A stretch of DNA of 64,000 bases. It comes from Paenibacillus sp. JJ-100 (GTDB taxonomy: Bacteria; Bacillota; Bacilli; Paenibacillales; Paenibacillaceae). The notes beneath the pieces are model-generated. The model searched no databases. It was not told the DNA's origin and saw only the letters and a program-made list of their open reading frames with translations. Within the stretch, counting starts at the first letter, position 1; each line of letters opens with the position of its first letter. Below are positions 9,320 through 20,833 of the stretch, one piece after another. The translations under genes were made by a program, and so were the position numbers. The DNA lies in NCBI RefSeq assembly GCF_948329825.1, contig NZ_CAOJCM010000001.1, forward strand, positions 248,001 to 312,000, read 5' to 3'.

Positions 9320-9348
9320 TTGATAATCAGTGAGAATCAGTTTAGAAT
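9320..9348 (+). promoter_or_regulatory. sigma-A promoter of the suf operon
   Basis: TTGATA (9320-9325), a 17-bp spacer, then TAGAAT (9343-9348); each hexamer is one base off consensus. The -10 lies inside the dyad at 9335-9363. The predicted start near 9355 gives a leader of about 170 nt before sufC, containing a small hairpin CAGGG/CCCTG (9438-9451). Confidence 0.65.
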
Positions 9349-9363
9349 TATTCTAAACTGATT
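9335..9363. promoter_or_regulatory. 29-bp perfect dyad, PerR/Fur-type operator over the suf promoter
   Basis: Fourteen-base arms around a single central T at 9349 match perfectly. The core TTAGAATTATTCTAA (9342-9356) differs from the B. subtilis PerR box TTATAATnATTATAA at two symmetric positions and fits the looser Per-box form nTAnAAnnATTnTAn. It overlaps the -10 of the suf promoter, a position suited to repression. Which Fur-family protein binds is inferred. Confidence 0.6.
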
Positions 9364-9526
9364 ACAACTCTGCAGCGCATGAAGAAGGGTTGTGATAGAG
9401 TTGTATGAAGTAAGAATGAACAAGAAGCAGAGAAAGTCAGGGGAAGCCCTGTTCAGATATAATAGGCGCTTTTTCGTTTTTCAACAGTAAAACATCAAAA
9501 TTAATCAATGGAGGGAAACATTACAC

Positions 9527-10309
9527 ATGACTACGAATTTCGTCATTGAAGGTCTGAAAGCGACCATTGAAGGTAAGGAAATCCTGAAAGGCATTAACCT
9601 GGAAATGAAAGGTGGAGAAATCCACGCAATCATGGGACCGAACGGAACAGGTAAATCCACGTTGGCTTCTGCTCTGATGGGGCATCCTAAATATGAAGTA
9701 ACAGACGGGACTGTTACACTCGATGGTGAAGATGTTCTCGATATGGCTGTAGATGAGCGCGCACGCGCAGGTCTATTTCTGGCTATGCAATACCCGAGCG
9801 AAATCGCAGGTGTAACGAATTCCGACTTCCTACGCAGTGCAATTAATGCTCGCCGTGGCGAAGGTAATGAAATCTCCCTCATCAAGTTCATTCGTCAAAT
9901 GGAAGGCAAAATGAAAGAACTTGAAATGAACCCTGAGTTCGCACACCGTTACCTGAACGAAGGATTCTCCGGCGGTGAGAAAAAGCGGAACGAAATTCTG
10001 CAAATGATGTTGCTTGATCCTAAAATCGTAGTACTTGACGAGATCGACTCCGGTCTGGACATCGATGCTCTGAAAATTGTTGCAGAAGGTGTAAATGCAA
10101 TGAAGAGCGAAGATCGCGGCTTCTTGATCATTACGCACTATCAACGCCTGCTTAACTACATCACTCCGGACTATGTACACGTGATGATGCAAGGACGCAT
10201 CGTGAAGTCTGGCGGACCTGAGTTGGCTCAACGTCTGGAAGCTGAAGGTTATGAATGGATAAAAGCAGAACTGGGAATTACAGATGAAACTGTAGGTCAA
10301 GACGCGTAA
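9527..10309 (+). CDS. sufC: Fe-S assembly ATPase SufC
   Basis: ABC-type ATPase of the SufBCD scaffold complex, which builds Fe-S clusters in the cytoplasm. The 260-residue protein has Walker A GPNGTGKST at about residues 38-46, the SufC signature loop EGFSGGEKKRNEIL near 145, Walker B IVVLDEIDSGLD near 170 and the H-loop ITHYQRLL near 200. It is the first gene of sufCDSUB. The ATG at 9527 follows GGAGGGAAACATTACAC. The operon is preceded by a promoter embedded in a palindromic operator, so expression probably responds to iron or peroxide. Confidence 0.97.
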   Translation: MTTNFVIEGLKATIEGKEILKGINLEMKGGEIHAIMGPNGTGKSTLASALMGHPKYEVTDGTVTLDGEDVLDMAVDERARAGLFLAMQYPSEIAGVTNSDFLRSAINARRGEGNEISLIKFIRQMEGKMKELEMNPEFAHRYLNEGFSGGEKKRNEILQMMLLDPKIVVLDEIDSGLDIDALKIVAEGVNAMKSEDRGFLIITHYQRLLNYITPDYVHVMMQGRIVKSGGPELAQRLEAEGYEWIKAELGITDETVGQDA

Positions 10310-10335
10310 AGACAAAAACGGAGGAGGGTAATACC

Positions 10336-13278
<2,943 letters not shown>

Positions 13279-13298
13279 CGATAGGGAGGTCGAGTAAG

Positions 13299-14696
13299 AT
13301 GGCTAAAAAAGCACCAGAAATGGAAGAGTATAAATATGGTTTCCGCGATGAACATAAATCCATCTTTCAAACCGGTAAAGGTCTGACGGCGGAAGTCGTA
13401 ACTGAAATTTCCCGGATTAAGAACGAACCGGAGTGGATGTTGGAATTCCGTTTGAAATCCTTGAAACAATTCGAAAAGATGGCTATGCCTAAATGGGGCG
13501 GCGATCTGGATGAACTGGATTTCAATGATATTCAATACTATGTTCGTCCTTCGGAAAAGCAAGGGAAAACATGGGAAGAAGTTCCTTCCGAAATCAAAGA
13601 AACGTTTGACAAACTAGGTATTCCTGAAGCGGAGCAAAAGTTCTTGGCTGGGGTATCGGCTCAGTATGAGTCCGAGGTAGTATACCACAACATGCAAAAG
13701 GAACTGGAAGACCAAGGCGTTATCTTCATGGATACGGATACGGCACTGAGAGAGCACCCGGAAATTCTGCGTGAATATTTCGCTACGGTGGTTCCGCCAG
13801 CAGATAATAAATTTGCTGCTTTGAACAGTGCGGTATGGTCTGGCGGAAGCTTCATCTACGTACCAAAAGGCGTAAAATGTGAAGTGCCTCTGCAGGCATA
13901 TTTCCGGATTAACTCCGAAAATATGGGTCAATTTGAGCGTACACTGATCATTGCTGACGAAGACAGCTTCGTTCACTATGTTGAAGGCTGTACAGCTCCA
14001 ATTTACAGCACAAACTCCCTGCACAGTGCGGTGGTTGAGATCATTTGTAAGAAAAATGCTCGTGTTCGTTACACAACGATCCAAAACTGGGCACCAAACA
14101 TCTACAACCTTGTAACCAAACGTGCGGTTGCTGAAGAAAATGCAACGATGGAATGGGTCGATGGTAACATCGGTTCCAAACTGACGATGAAATATCCAGC
14201 GGTTGTACTGAAAGGCCGTGGAGCGAAAGGTTCCGTACTGTCCATTGCTGTTGCAGGTAAAAACCAGCACCAGGATGCAGGCGCGAAAATGATTCACTTG
14301 GCTCCAGATACAACTTCAACCATCGTATCCAAGTCGATTAGTAAACATGGTGGTAAAGTAACGTATCGTGGTCTGGCTTCCTTTGGACGACAAGCCGAGG
14401 GCGCGAAATCCAACATCAAGTGTGATACACTCATTCTGGACAATGAGTCCACATCGGATACGATTCCGTACAACGAAATCATGAATGATAATATCATGTT
14501 GGAGCATGAAGCAACGGTATCTAAAGTATCCGAGGATCAGCTCTTCTACCTGATGAGCCGTGGATTGACCGAAGCGGAAGCAACACAGATGATCATCATG
14601 GGCTTCATTGAGCCATTCACAAAAGAGTTGCCAATGGAGTACGCGGTTGAAATGAACAGACTGATCAAGTTCGAGATGGAAGGTTCCATCGGTTAA
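13299..14696 (+). CDS. sufB: Fe-S assembly scaffold protein SufB
   Basis: Core scaffold subunit on which the cluster forms with SufC and SufD. The 465-residue protein has the SufB N-terminal [19 protein letters not shown], then the beta-helix core ([20 protein letters not shown] near residue 185) and the conserved [24 protein letters not shown] near 355, including the Cys used in cluster assembly. It ends with [38 protein letters not shown] precedes the ATG. It is the last gene of the operon; a long terminator follows at 14707. Confidence 0.97.
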   Translation: MAKKAPEMEEYKYGFRDEHKSIFQTGKGLTAEVVTEISRIKNEPEWMLEFRLKSLKQFEKMAMPKWGGDLDELDFNDIQYYVRPSEKQGKTWEEVPSEIKETFDKLGIPEAEQKFLAGVSAQYESEVVYHNMQKELEDQGVIFMDTDTALREHPEILREYFATVVPPADNKFAALNSAVWSGGSFIYVPKGVKCEVPLQAYFRINSENMGQFERTLIIADEDSFVHYVEGCTAPIYSTNSLHSAVVEIICKKNARVRYTTIQNWAPNIYNLVTKRAVAEENATMEWVDGNIGSKLTMKYPAVVLKGRGAKGSVLSIAVAGKNQHQDAGAKMIHLAPDTTSTIVSKSISKHGGKVTYRGLASFGRQAEGAKSNIKCDTLILDNESTSDTIPYNEIMNDNIMLEHEATVSKVSEDQLFYLMSRGLTEAEATQMIIMGFIEPFTKELPMEYAVEMNRLIKFEMEGSIG

Positions 14697-14706
14697 TAAA
14701 TATGTT

Positions 14707-14750
14707 AAGAAGGAAGATGAACTGTCATAGTTCGTCTTCCTTCTTTTTTT
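14707..14750 (+). terminator. terminator of the suf operon
   Basis: A 16-18 bp stem around loop GTCAT (about 14724-14728), with AAGGAAGATGAACT on the left and AGTTCGTCTTCCTT on the right, followed by a T-rich tract. Confidence 0.9.
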
Positions 14751-14866
14751 GTTTTGCTTTTGCAGATTAATTCATTCAATTCATTACATATCATAGTAAA
14801 ATAAGACGAAAAGCACAGGCGATTTCATAGAGTCATGCATTATATGATAGAAAAGGATGTGATGCT

Positions 14867-15580
14867 ATGAATGCAACCCCTTTCAAAGGATATCGCATTA
14901 CCAGTTCATTCGGCTATCGAATTCATCCTATACATGGGGGTCAGACATTTCATCGTGGGATTGATCTGGTCACCGAGCCTTGGAATGGGCCAGTGTACGC
15001 CTTTCTTGAAGGGACAGTAGATTTTGCAGATGAAGGGCGCACTGGCTCAGGATTCGGGGGATACGGTCTTACAGTGGCGATGAGAGATCATCGTGGATAC
15101 CTGCATTGTTATGCTCATCTTTCTCGCATGGCTGTCCGTGTAGGACAACGAGTGAAACGAGGACAGCTTATTGGGTATCAAGGAAGTACGGGACAGAGCA
15201 CTGCTCCGCATGTACACTATGAGATTCGCAAAACAAGCTCACCTTCATATGGATTTACTGCAAGTGAAGATGGAGTTGTCGAGCCAGAAGCATATTTAAT
15301 CAAAGAGTACGGAATGATCTCCCAGCAAGAGGAGGATCCGCCAATGACAAGTGAAGAAAAGCAACGGTTTACACTTATGCAGAAACAATTGGAACTTCAA
15401 GAGAGCTGGATTCAAGAGCAAAAACGACTATCACATATGAGTTGTCCTGTCTGGGCTCAGGAAGCGTTGAATTATTATCGTCCTTTTATTCAGGAGGACA
15501 CAGGAAGTTATGACTTCTGGAGAATACTTGTGATCATGTATCGGAAAGAGAAGGGAATCCAAGTGCAAGAAAAGGATTGA
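14867..15580 (+). CDS. M23 family metallopeptidase without a signal peptide
   Basis: A 237-residue protein with a LytM/M23 endopeptidase domain in residues 5-150. Zinc ligands are His29 and Asp33 in FHRGIDL and the second His of PHVHYEIR (115-117), with the catalytic-type His in CYAHLS. There is no signal peptide or membrane segment, unusual for a cell-wall peptidase and more like phage endolysins or tail enzymes. The C-terminal 80 residues carry a helical Gln-rich stretch, then CPVWAQEALNYYRPF...YDFWRILVIMYRKE, resembling the short module found at the ends of phage-type amidases. No other phage gene is nearby. ATG 14867 follows AAAAGGATGTGATGCT. Confidence 0.8.
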   Translation: MNATPFKGYRITSSFGYRIHPIHGGQTFHRGIDLVTEPWNGPVYAFLEGTVDFADEGRTGSGFGGYGLTVAMRDHRGYLHCYAHLSRMAVRVGQRVKRGQLIGYQGSTGQSTAPHVHYEIRKTSSPSYGFTASEDGVVEPEAYLIKEYGMISQQEEDPPMTSEEKQRFTLMQKQLELQESWIQEQKRLSHMSCPVWAQEALNYYRPFIQEDTGSYDFWRILVIMYRKEKGIQVQEKD

Positions 15581-15719
15581 AGCCAGAGAGCACGATTTAA
15601 AGAATAACATGCACCTTGTATGGGCGATGGACCAAATCCGGAAGATTACCGTTTTGCCCGTTCATTCGATGGAGGTGCAACATATGTTAGGGTATACCTG
15701 ATAAAGAGGAGGCAATGAC

Positions 15720-15851
15720 ATGAGCGAAGTAGGATATGGCTGTGGAAATAATGTTGGTGGTGTAGGTGGATACAATCCATTTACTTCCGTTGGCGCGATC
15801 TTGGTACTATTCATCCTGTTGGTAATCATCACAAAAGCATTCTGTGTATAA
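15720..15851 (+). CDS. YjcZ-type tiny sporulation membrane protein
   Basis: A 43-residue peptide: a Gly/Asn-rich head (residues 1-19), then one membrane helix (VGAILVLFILLVIITKAF). This matches the YjcZ/YhjA-type family of very small sporulation proteins in Bacillales, whose precise role is unknown. A strong AGAGGAGG site lies before the ATG. About 30 bp upstream, CATATGTTA (15681-15689) fits the -10 of sigma-K promoters, but no matching AC -35 was found at the right spacing. A strong terminator follows, making it a monocistronic unit. Confidence 0.85.
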   Translation: MSEVGYGCGNNVGGVGGYNPFTSVGAILVLFILLVIITKAFCV

Positions 15852-15886
15852 TACCATCGACTGAATATACGTATGACAGGTAATCG

Positions 15887-15921
15887 AAGGGAAGCTCATG
15901 TGAGCTTCCCTTTTGCTTTTT
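15887..15921 (+). terminator. terminator of the YjcZ-type gene
   Basis: AAGGGAAGCTCA / TGAGCTTCCCTT stem followed by TTTTGC and seven T. Confidence 0.88.
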
Positions 15922-15952
15922 TTATATTATTTTTCTACAGGTAAGACAATGC

Positions 15953-16996
15953 TCATACGTAAATCTCAACAATCGCGATATCTCTTTCTTTGGCTAAATT
16001 GATAAAGGATCCAGAGGTCTGTATAAGTGGACGGAAGTAGTCAGTAGAATTGTTCATGACAATGACACCCGTTTCTCCTGTGGTGAGGAGCACTTTTTTA
16101 CCAATAAAATTAGGAAGCATGTGTTTGATTAGTTCTTGGGTGGCTTCGCCATTTAATTGACCAAAACTGAGGCTGTACAGTTCACATAAGACGGAGATTA
16201 GCTCTTGCTTGGTTTGATAGACCCGATTAGTCGTCATCGCACTGTATACGTCAGCGACGGCAGTTATACGAGCGTAAGGATGAATCTCATCCCTGCGTAA
16301 TCCGTATGGATAGCCGCTGCCATCTTCACGTTCATGATGCTGAAGAGCAACCGTTGCGAAAATTTCATTTTGCGTAGAGGCTTTGATAATTTCGTAACCG
16401 TATAAGGTATGTTTTTTCATTTCAGCAAACTCTTCTGTAGTTAATTTACCTGGTTTATGTAAGATTTCAGGAGGGATTCTAGACTTGCCAATGTCATGAA
16501 GATATCCTGCCTTAGCTACCGTGAGACATTCTTCAGGGGCGTAGCCCATCCAGTTGGCAATATAAAAAGCAAGCATGCCAACCTGCAAGGAGTGATTGAA
16601 CGTGTAGTCATTGTCTCCATTAAGTAGGAGCAGCAAGGAGACGACATCTTTTTGTTTTTCGAGCTGCCCGGTTAAGTTGACCAACATTTCATCAACCTGG
16701 AACTCATCAATAAATCCTTTCTCCATCGCTTGTTGGAACAGAGACTCGGTACCTTTGATCGTGTCGTTAAACAAATTGGTTAACAGCCTGTGCTGGTCGG
16801 AATGCAAGTTTGGATGATCGGAGTGTAGGTTGGATGTAAGTTCGACATCTGCAAAATCAATTCCGTGCTGCAGTAGTTTGGATATATCTTCTTCACTGAC
16901 AATGGAACCTTTCATGAGCATGTGAAGCCCTGAGCTATTGTAGATATCGTTTTTTAATAGGTCACCTGGTTTAAGATCTGTAACATGCACTCTCAC
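15953..16996 (-). CDS. HD-GYP domain protein (putative c-di-GMP phosphodiesterase)
   Basis: A 347-residue protein. Residues 1-60 form a small N-terminal domain (LKPGDLLKNDIYNSSGLHMLMKG) common in Paenibacillus HD-GYP proteins. A short HSD repeat (NLHSDH/NLHSDQ) lies at about 56-67. The HD-GYP domain covers about 130-310, with HDIGK, KKHTLYGYEI, HHEREDGSGYP and ADVYSAMTTNRVY, so the metal His/Asp and GYP motifs are intact. Known members hydrolyse c-di-GMP to pGpG or GMP. Start GTG 16996 has AAGGTGG seven bases upstream. It has no sensor or GGDEF domain. A paralogue lies at 19495-20616. Confidence 0.9.
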   Translation of the reverse strand: MRVHVTDLKPGDLLKNDIYNSSGLHMLMKGSIVSEEDISKLLQHGIDFADVELTSNLHSDHPNLHSDQHRLLTNLFNDTIKGTESLFQQAMEKGFIDEFQVDEMLVNLTGQLEKQKDVVSLLLLLNGDNDYTFNHSLQVGMLAFYIANWMGYAPEECLTVAKAGYLHDIGKSRIPPEILHKPGKLTTEEFAEMKKHTLYGYEIIKASTQNEIFATVALQHHEREDGSGYPYGLRRDEIHPYARITAVADVYSAMTTNRVYQTKQELISVLCELYSLSFGQLNGEATQELIKHMLPNFIGKKVLLTTGETGVIVMNNSTDYFRPLIQTSGSFINLAKERDIAIVEIYV

Positions 16997-17112
16997 GTAT
17001 AAACCACCTTCTTCCTCGACTTATATCGACATATAGCACTATAATAACAAGAAAAAAATGGGTTGACAACGACTTGTTTACTACTATAAATTCTAGTAAT
17101 CCGTGAAAAGAC

Positions 17113-17874
17113 TCATTTTTTAGAATCCATAGGGTTCCAAGGTCCTAGTTGATGTCCCTTCCATTCCGACCCATCTTCCCAAATTTCCTTTTTCCAAATT
17201 GGCACGGTTTGCTTAAGGCGTTCAATGGCATAACGGCTTGCATCATAACAGTCGCTTCGATGAGGTGAAGACACAGCGATAACCACACTGATTTCGGCCA
17301 CGTCAACTTTACCGATTCGATGACTGATGGCACATCGTACGCCTGGCCAGCGTTCTGCTATTTCAGTGCCAATCGCAGCCATTTGAGACAGGGCCATAGG
17401 AATGTACGCTTCATACTCTAAATATACGGTGCGTTGTTCACCGGTCATTTCACGTGTTGTACCTACAAAAGTGAGTGAAGCCCCATGATTTGCGGTAATA
17501 ACCAAATTGGTGGTTGCCTCCACAGACAGGGGAGCATCCGTAATTAGGAAAAGACCGTCTTCTGTGCAATGCTCTTGTATATTCGGCTTATCCTCTTCCT
17601 GGTTAGAAGTACTATTTGTCGTGCCGTCCCCACCGGATACGGGAGGAATTAATGCAAGTTCGTCCTCAGTTGTGAGAATCGTATCGGCAGGAGCATATTG
17701 CTGGTTTACTGCCAGAAAAGAGGACTGAATCTGTGAAGCAGCCTCAGGATAAGCCAGAGCTAGTTGTTCTTTAAGCGCAGATGCGGTAGGTGTATCTCCA
17801 TCAAACTCAAATTCCAATAGAGATGTATGTAAACGTTCAGCGATACCTGCAAATAATTGAATAGATAATTTCAT
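17113..17874 (-). CDS. fused molybdopterin synthase, MoaD-MoaE
   Basis: One 253-residue chain holding both subunits of molybdopterin synthase, which adds two dithiolene sulfurs to cPMP. Residues 1-82 are MoaD (IQLFAGIAERL at the start, LIPPVSGG at the end, Gly81-Gly82). Residues 83-105 are an acidic Asn/Gln/Thr linker. Residues 106-253 are MoaE with FVGTTR (137-142), LEYEAY (152-157), HRIGKV (185-190), SPHR (203-206) and the catalytic-lysine segment VPIWKKE (224-230). MoaD normally needs a free C-terminal Gly-Gly for thiocarboxylation, so cleavage after Gly82 is expected, as reported for mycobacterial MoaX. ATG 17874 was chosen because GGAG is only two bases from the alternative GTG 17886. 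Confidence 0.92.
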   Translation of the reverse strand: MKLSIQLFAGIAERLHTSLLEFEFDGDTPTASALKEQLALAYPEAASQIQSSFLAVNQQYAPADTILTTEDELALIPPVSGGDGTTNSTSNQEEDKPNIQEHCTEDGLFLITDAPLSVEATTNLVITANHGASLTFVGTTREMTGEQRTVYLEYEAYIPMALSQMAAIGTEIAERWPGVRCAISHRIGKVDVAEISVVIAVSSPHRSDCYDASRYAIERLKQTVPIWKKEIWEDGSEWKGHQLGPWNPMDSKK

Positions 17875-17994
17875 AAAGCGCACCACTCCTTTTTGATCTC
17901 CAAACCCTATAAATATATCATAACGACGTAGAAAATGTTATGCTTATCCACTAGAATAATGTACGTTTGATAAATCGCAAGGGGAGGCAGTATA

Positions 17995-19425
17995 ATGCAT
18001 AGCGGCGCGAAAGAAACATTAACCATCTTGCATACCAATGATATCCATAGTCACTTTGGCTCGATGAGCGCGATTGCTGCCATGATCAGTGAGGAACGTG
18101 AACGGGGAGGGAATCTCCTTGTTCTTGATATAGGCGACCATATGGACCGCATGGCTGTAGAAACAGAAGGAACGTTGGGTATGGCCAACGTCGATGTCCT
18201 TAATCTGACGGGCTATGACGCGATTACCATTGGAAATAATGAGGGGCTGACATTTACGCCAGACCAACTGGCTCAGTCCTACACGGGACTACGTTGTCCA
18301 ATTGTATGCGGGAATGTGGTGGAACAGGATACCGGTCGCATTCCAGCCTGGATGAAACCTTGGCATATCATAAAAAAGGGCTCTTTTCATATTGGTTTGC
18401 TGGGAGCAACGGCCCCGTTTAACTCCTTTTATGAGCTGCTGGGCTGGAAAGTGACAGACCCCATAGAGACATTAAGGAAGCAGGTTATGATGCTGCGGGA
18501 GCAAGTGGATGTAGTCGTTGTTTTATCCCATCTTGGTCTGGCAACAGATCAAAAACTGGCAGAGCAGGTAGCAGGTATTGATGTTATCCTCGGCGGACAC
18601 ACCCATCATGTTCTGGAAGAGCCTTTGATCGTAGGCCAAACTGTGCTGGGAGCCGCGGGGAAATTCGGACAATGGCTTGGAAAGGTTGTGCTGGAACGAA
18701 CAGATGAGGAGAAGTCAGTGCGGGTGGTGAGTAGTGGTTGTGTACCCGTACAACATACGATGTTACATGAGCAAGTGTCTTTGGCTATTGCTGCGAATGT
18801 TCAGGAAAGTGAAAGGAAGCTAGGTCAGACAGCGGTAATGACGGACCGCACGTTGAAGATCAACTATGAGCAAGAATCACCTTTTGCGAACTTGCTTGCA
18901 CAAGCCGTCCGACACTTTACACGCGCAGAGCTATCCGTTGTGAACGCAGGGCAGTTACTTGGAAATCTCCCGCAAGGGGAAATTAGCAAAGGAATGTTAC
19001 ATTCCCTATGTCCATCTCCTATAAATGCTTGTACAATATGCTTGAAAGGTTTTCAGCTTCGTGAAGCGCTGGAGCAGTCATTGCTCGAAGAATTCATTCA
19101 TAAACCAATCACGGGATTTGGATTTCGAGGGGAAATTCTCGGAACGTTATGTATGGACGGAATGGAAGTTCATTATGATCCTGATGCGCCAGCTTATGAC
19201 AAAATTCGATCCATTCATGTGAATGGTATACCTATGGATGAGCAACGTCAGTATGTTATTGGAACACTCGACATGTTTACCTTTAATGTGGGTTACCCTT
19301 CTCTGGCTCAAGGTAGCAATATACAATATTACCTGCCGGAATTTATACGTGATTTGCTGGAACAAGAATTAAAACGACCAGGGGCGTTAGAGGAAAGTCT
19401 GCATACCCGCTGGTTACAAAGCTAG
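17995..19425 (+). CDS. yunD: 5'-nucleotidase/2',3'-cyclic phosphodiesterase family, YunD-like
   Basis: A 476-residue metallophosphatase of the UshA/CpdB superfamily. The N-terminal calcineurin-like domain has HTNDIHSHFG, DIGDHMDR, GNNE and GGHTHHVLEE (metal ligands in order, residues about 12-205). The C-terminal 5'-nucleotidase domain covers about 290-440. There is no signal peptide, so it is cytoplasmic, like B. subtilis YunD and unlike secreted YfkN. It probably hydrolyses nucleotides or related phosphoesters; the natural substrate is unknown. ATG 17995 follows AAGGGGAGGCAGTATA. It is divergent from the moaDE fusion gene, with 120 bp between. Confidence 0.9.
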   Translation: MHSGAKETLTILHTNDIHSHFGSMSAIAAMISEERERGGNLLVLDIGDHMDRMAVETEGTLGMANVDVLNLTGYDAITIGNNEGLTFTPDQLAQSYTGLRCPIVCGNVVEQDTGRIPAWMKPWHIIKKGSFHIGLLGATAPFNSFYELLGWKVTDPIETLRKQVMMLREQVDVVVVLSHLGLATDQKLAEQVAGIDVILGGHTHHVLEEPLIVGQTVLGAAGKFGQWLGKVVLERTDEEKSVRVVSSGCVPVQHTMLHEQVSLAIAANVQESERKLGQTAVMTDRTLKINYEQESPFANLLAQAVRHFTRAELSVVNAGQLLGNLPQGEISKGMLHSLCPSPINACTICLKGFQLREALEQSLLEEFIHKPITGFGFRGEILGTLCMDGMEVHYDPDAPAYDKIRSIHVNGIPMDEQRQYVIGTLDMFTFNVGYPSLAQGSNIQYYLPEFIRDLLEQELKRPGALEESLHTRWLQS

Positions 19426-19494
19426 AACAGAACTGCCTTCTGCTAATGCGGTGGCTAGTGTTGATTACATCTAAGGAGCGGGAGAGGATAGGCT

Positions 19495-20616
19495 GTGCGT
19501 TTAGTTCATATAAACTTATTGCAGCCTGGCATGAAGCTGGGGAAACGAATTTTTAGTGAGGAAGGTCTGGTTTTACTCAGTGAGGATGTAGAGCTGACGA
19601 GCCGATTGATTACACGTTTGAAAGATCTCGGGATTGGATACGTATACATTCAGGATGCTGCGACAGAAGATATTGTTGTGCCCGATATGCTACAGGAAGA
19701 AACGAAGCGAAGAGCTCTTGTGGAGATCAAAAAGCAATTTCAACATATGTCTGGCTTCAAAAGCAAAAACCAGATCACGCATTTCGGTAAAGCGCTGTGC
19801 GGTGTCATGAACAGCATTCTGGAGGATATCGGCAGTCAGCAAGAAGCGATGATCATGTTAATGGACATGAACTCCAGCGATTTTGACCTCTATAATCACT
19901 CGCTCAACGTGTGCGTGTACACTCTAGTATTAGGTGTAGCATCAGGTTACACACGCCAGCAGCTTATGGAGATTGGTCTTGGAGCTTTATTGCATGACAT
20001 CGGAAAAACACAGATTTCAACTGAAATTTTACATAAACCTTCACGTCTCAGTGATGAAGAATACAAGATTATTCAGCAGCACACTACATATGGACATCGG
20101 ATTCTCAAGGATGAACCAGGCATCCCTTTACTTTCAGCACATTGCGCACTTCAGCACCATGAACGGATTGATGGTAGCGGCTATCCGTTCGGTTTAAAAG
20201 GAAATGAAATCCATGAATATGCGAAGTGGATAGCCCTTGCCGATTCTTATGATGCTATGACAACGAATCGAGTCTATCGTCAAGCCTTATTGCCACATCA
20301 AGCCGTGGAAGTGTTATATACAGGTTCTGGGACATTATATGAACAGTGGATGCTTGAAAAATTCAGAGACTGCGTTGCCATCTATCCTGTAGGCCTTTCC
20401 GTCACGCTCAGTACTGGAGAGGTTGGGGTGGTCGCTGGAATTCAACCACGTGTACCACAACGACCTCAGATCCGTGTTCTCAAGGATGCAAAAGGACAAC
20501 CGCTCAGCGTACCATACGAAATCAATCTGGCTACCGAGCTTTCGATTATGATTACCGGGGTGGAGGGTGTAGAAGATTCAGCAGCACTCCTGAAAGAAGA
20601 ACACTTGAAAAGTTAA
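19495..20616 (+). CDS. HD-GYP domain protein (putative c-di-GMP phosphodiesterase)
   Basis: A 373-residue protein, paralogue of the one at 15953-16996, with the same architecture: N-terminal MRLVHINLLQPGMKLGKRIFSEEGLVLL domain, helical linker, and an HD-GYP domain with LLHDIGKTQI, IQQHTTYGHRIL, HHERIDGSGYPFG and ADSYDAMTTNRVYRQ. All metal and GYP residues are present. The start GTG 19495 follows GGGAGAGGATAGGCT. It lies 69 bp after yunD on the same strand with no terminator between, so they may be co-transcribed. Confidence 0.9.
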   Translation: MRLVHINLLQPGMKLGKRIFSEEGLVLLSEDVELTSRLITRLKDLGIGYVYIQDAATEDIVVPDMLQEETKRRALVEIKKQFQHMSGFKSKNQITHFGKALCGVMNSILEDIGSQQEAMIMLMDMNSSDFDLYNHSLNVCVYTLVLGVASGYTRQQLMEIGLGALLHDIGKTQISTEILHKPSRLSDEEYKIIQQHTTYGHRILKDEPGIPLLSAHCALQHHERIDGSGYPFGLKGNEIHEYAKWIALADSYDAMTTNRVYRQALLPHQAVEVLYTGSGTLYEQWMLEKFRDCVAIYPVGLSVTLSTGEVGVVAGIQPRVPQRPQIRVLKDAKGQPLSVPYEINLATELSIMITGVEGVEDSAALLKEEHLKS

Positions 20617-20833
20617 ACAAGAGAAGGAAAGGGCAGACGCTCAGTAGCAATCGGAAACTTGAAAGTGAGTTTTCTTGAATGCACGAGCGTTTTTTGTCAT
20701 GCAATGGACAGGCTTTGGCTGTGCAGGATGATTCGTAATTGTGCTATGATAAAAGATAGCTCCCAAAAAAGGTATCTAAGATATGATGTAAATAAAACTT
20801 TTTAGGTTAATAAAAGGAATAAGGTGAAGAACA

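Noticed and set aside
15681..15689. CATATGTTA as a sigma-K promoter for the YjcZ-type gene
   Set aside because: The -10 fits, but no AC -35 lies at the required distance.
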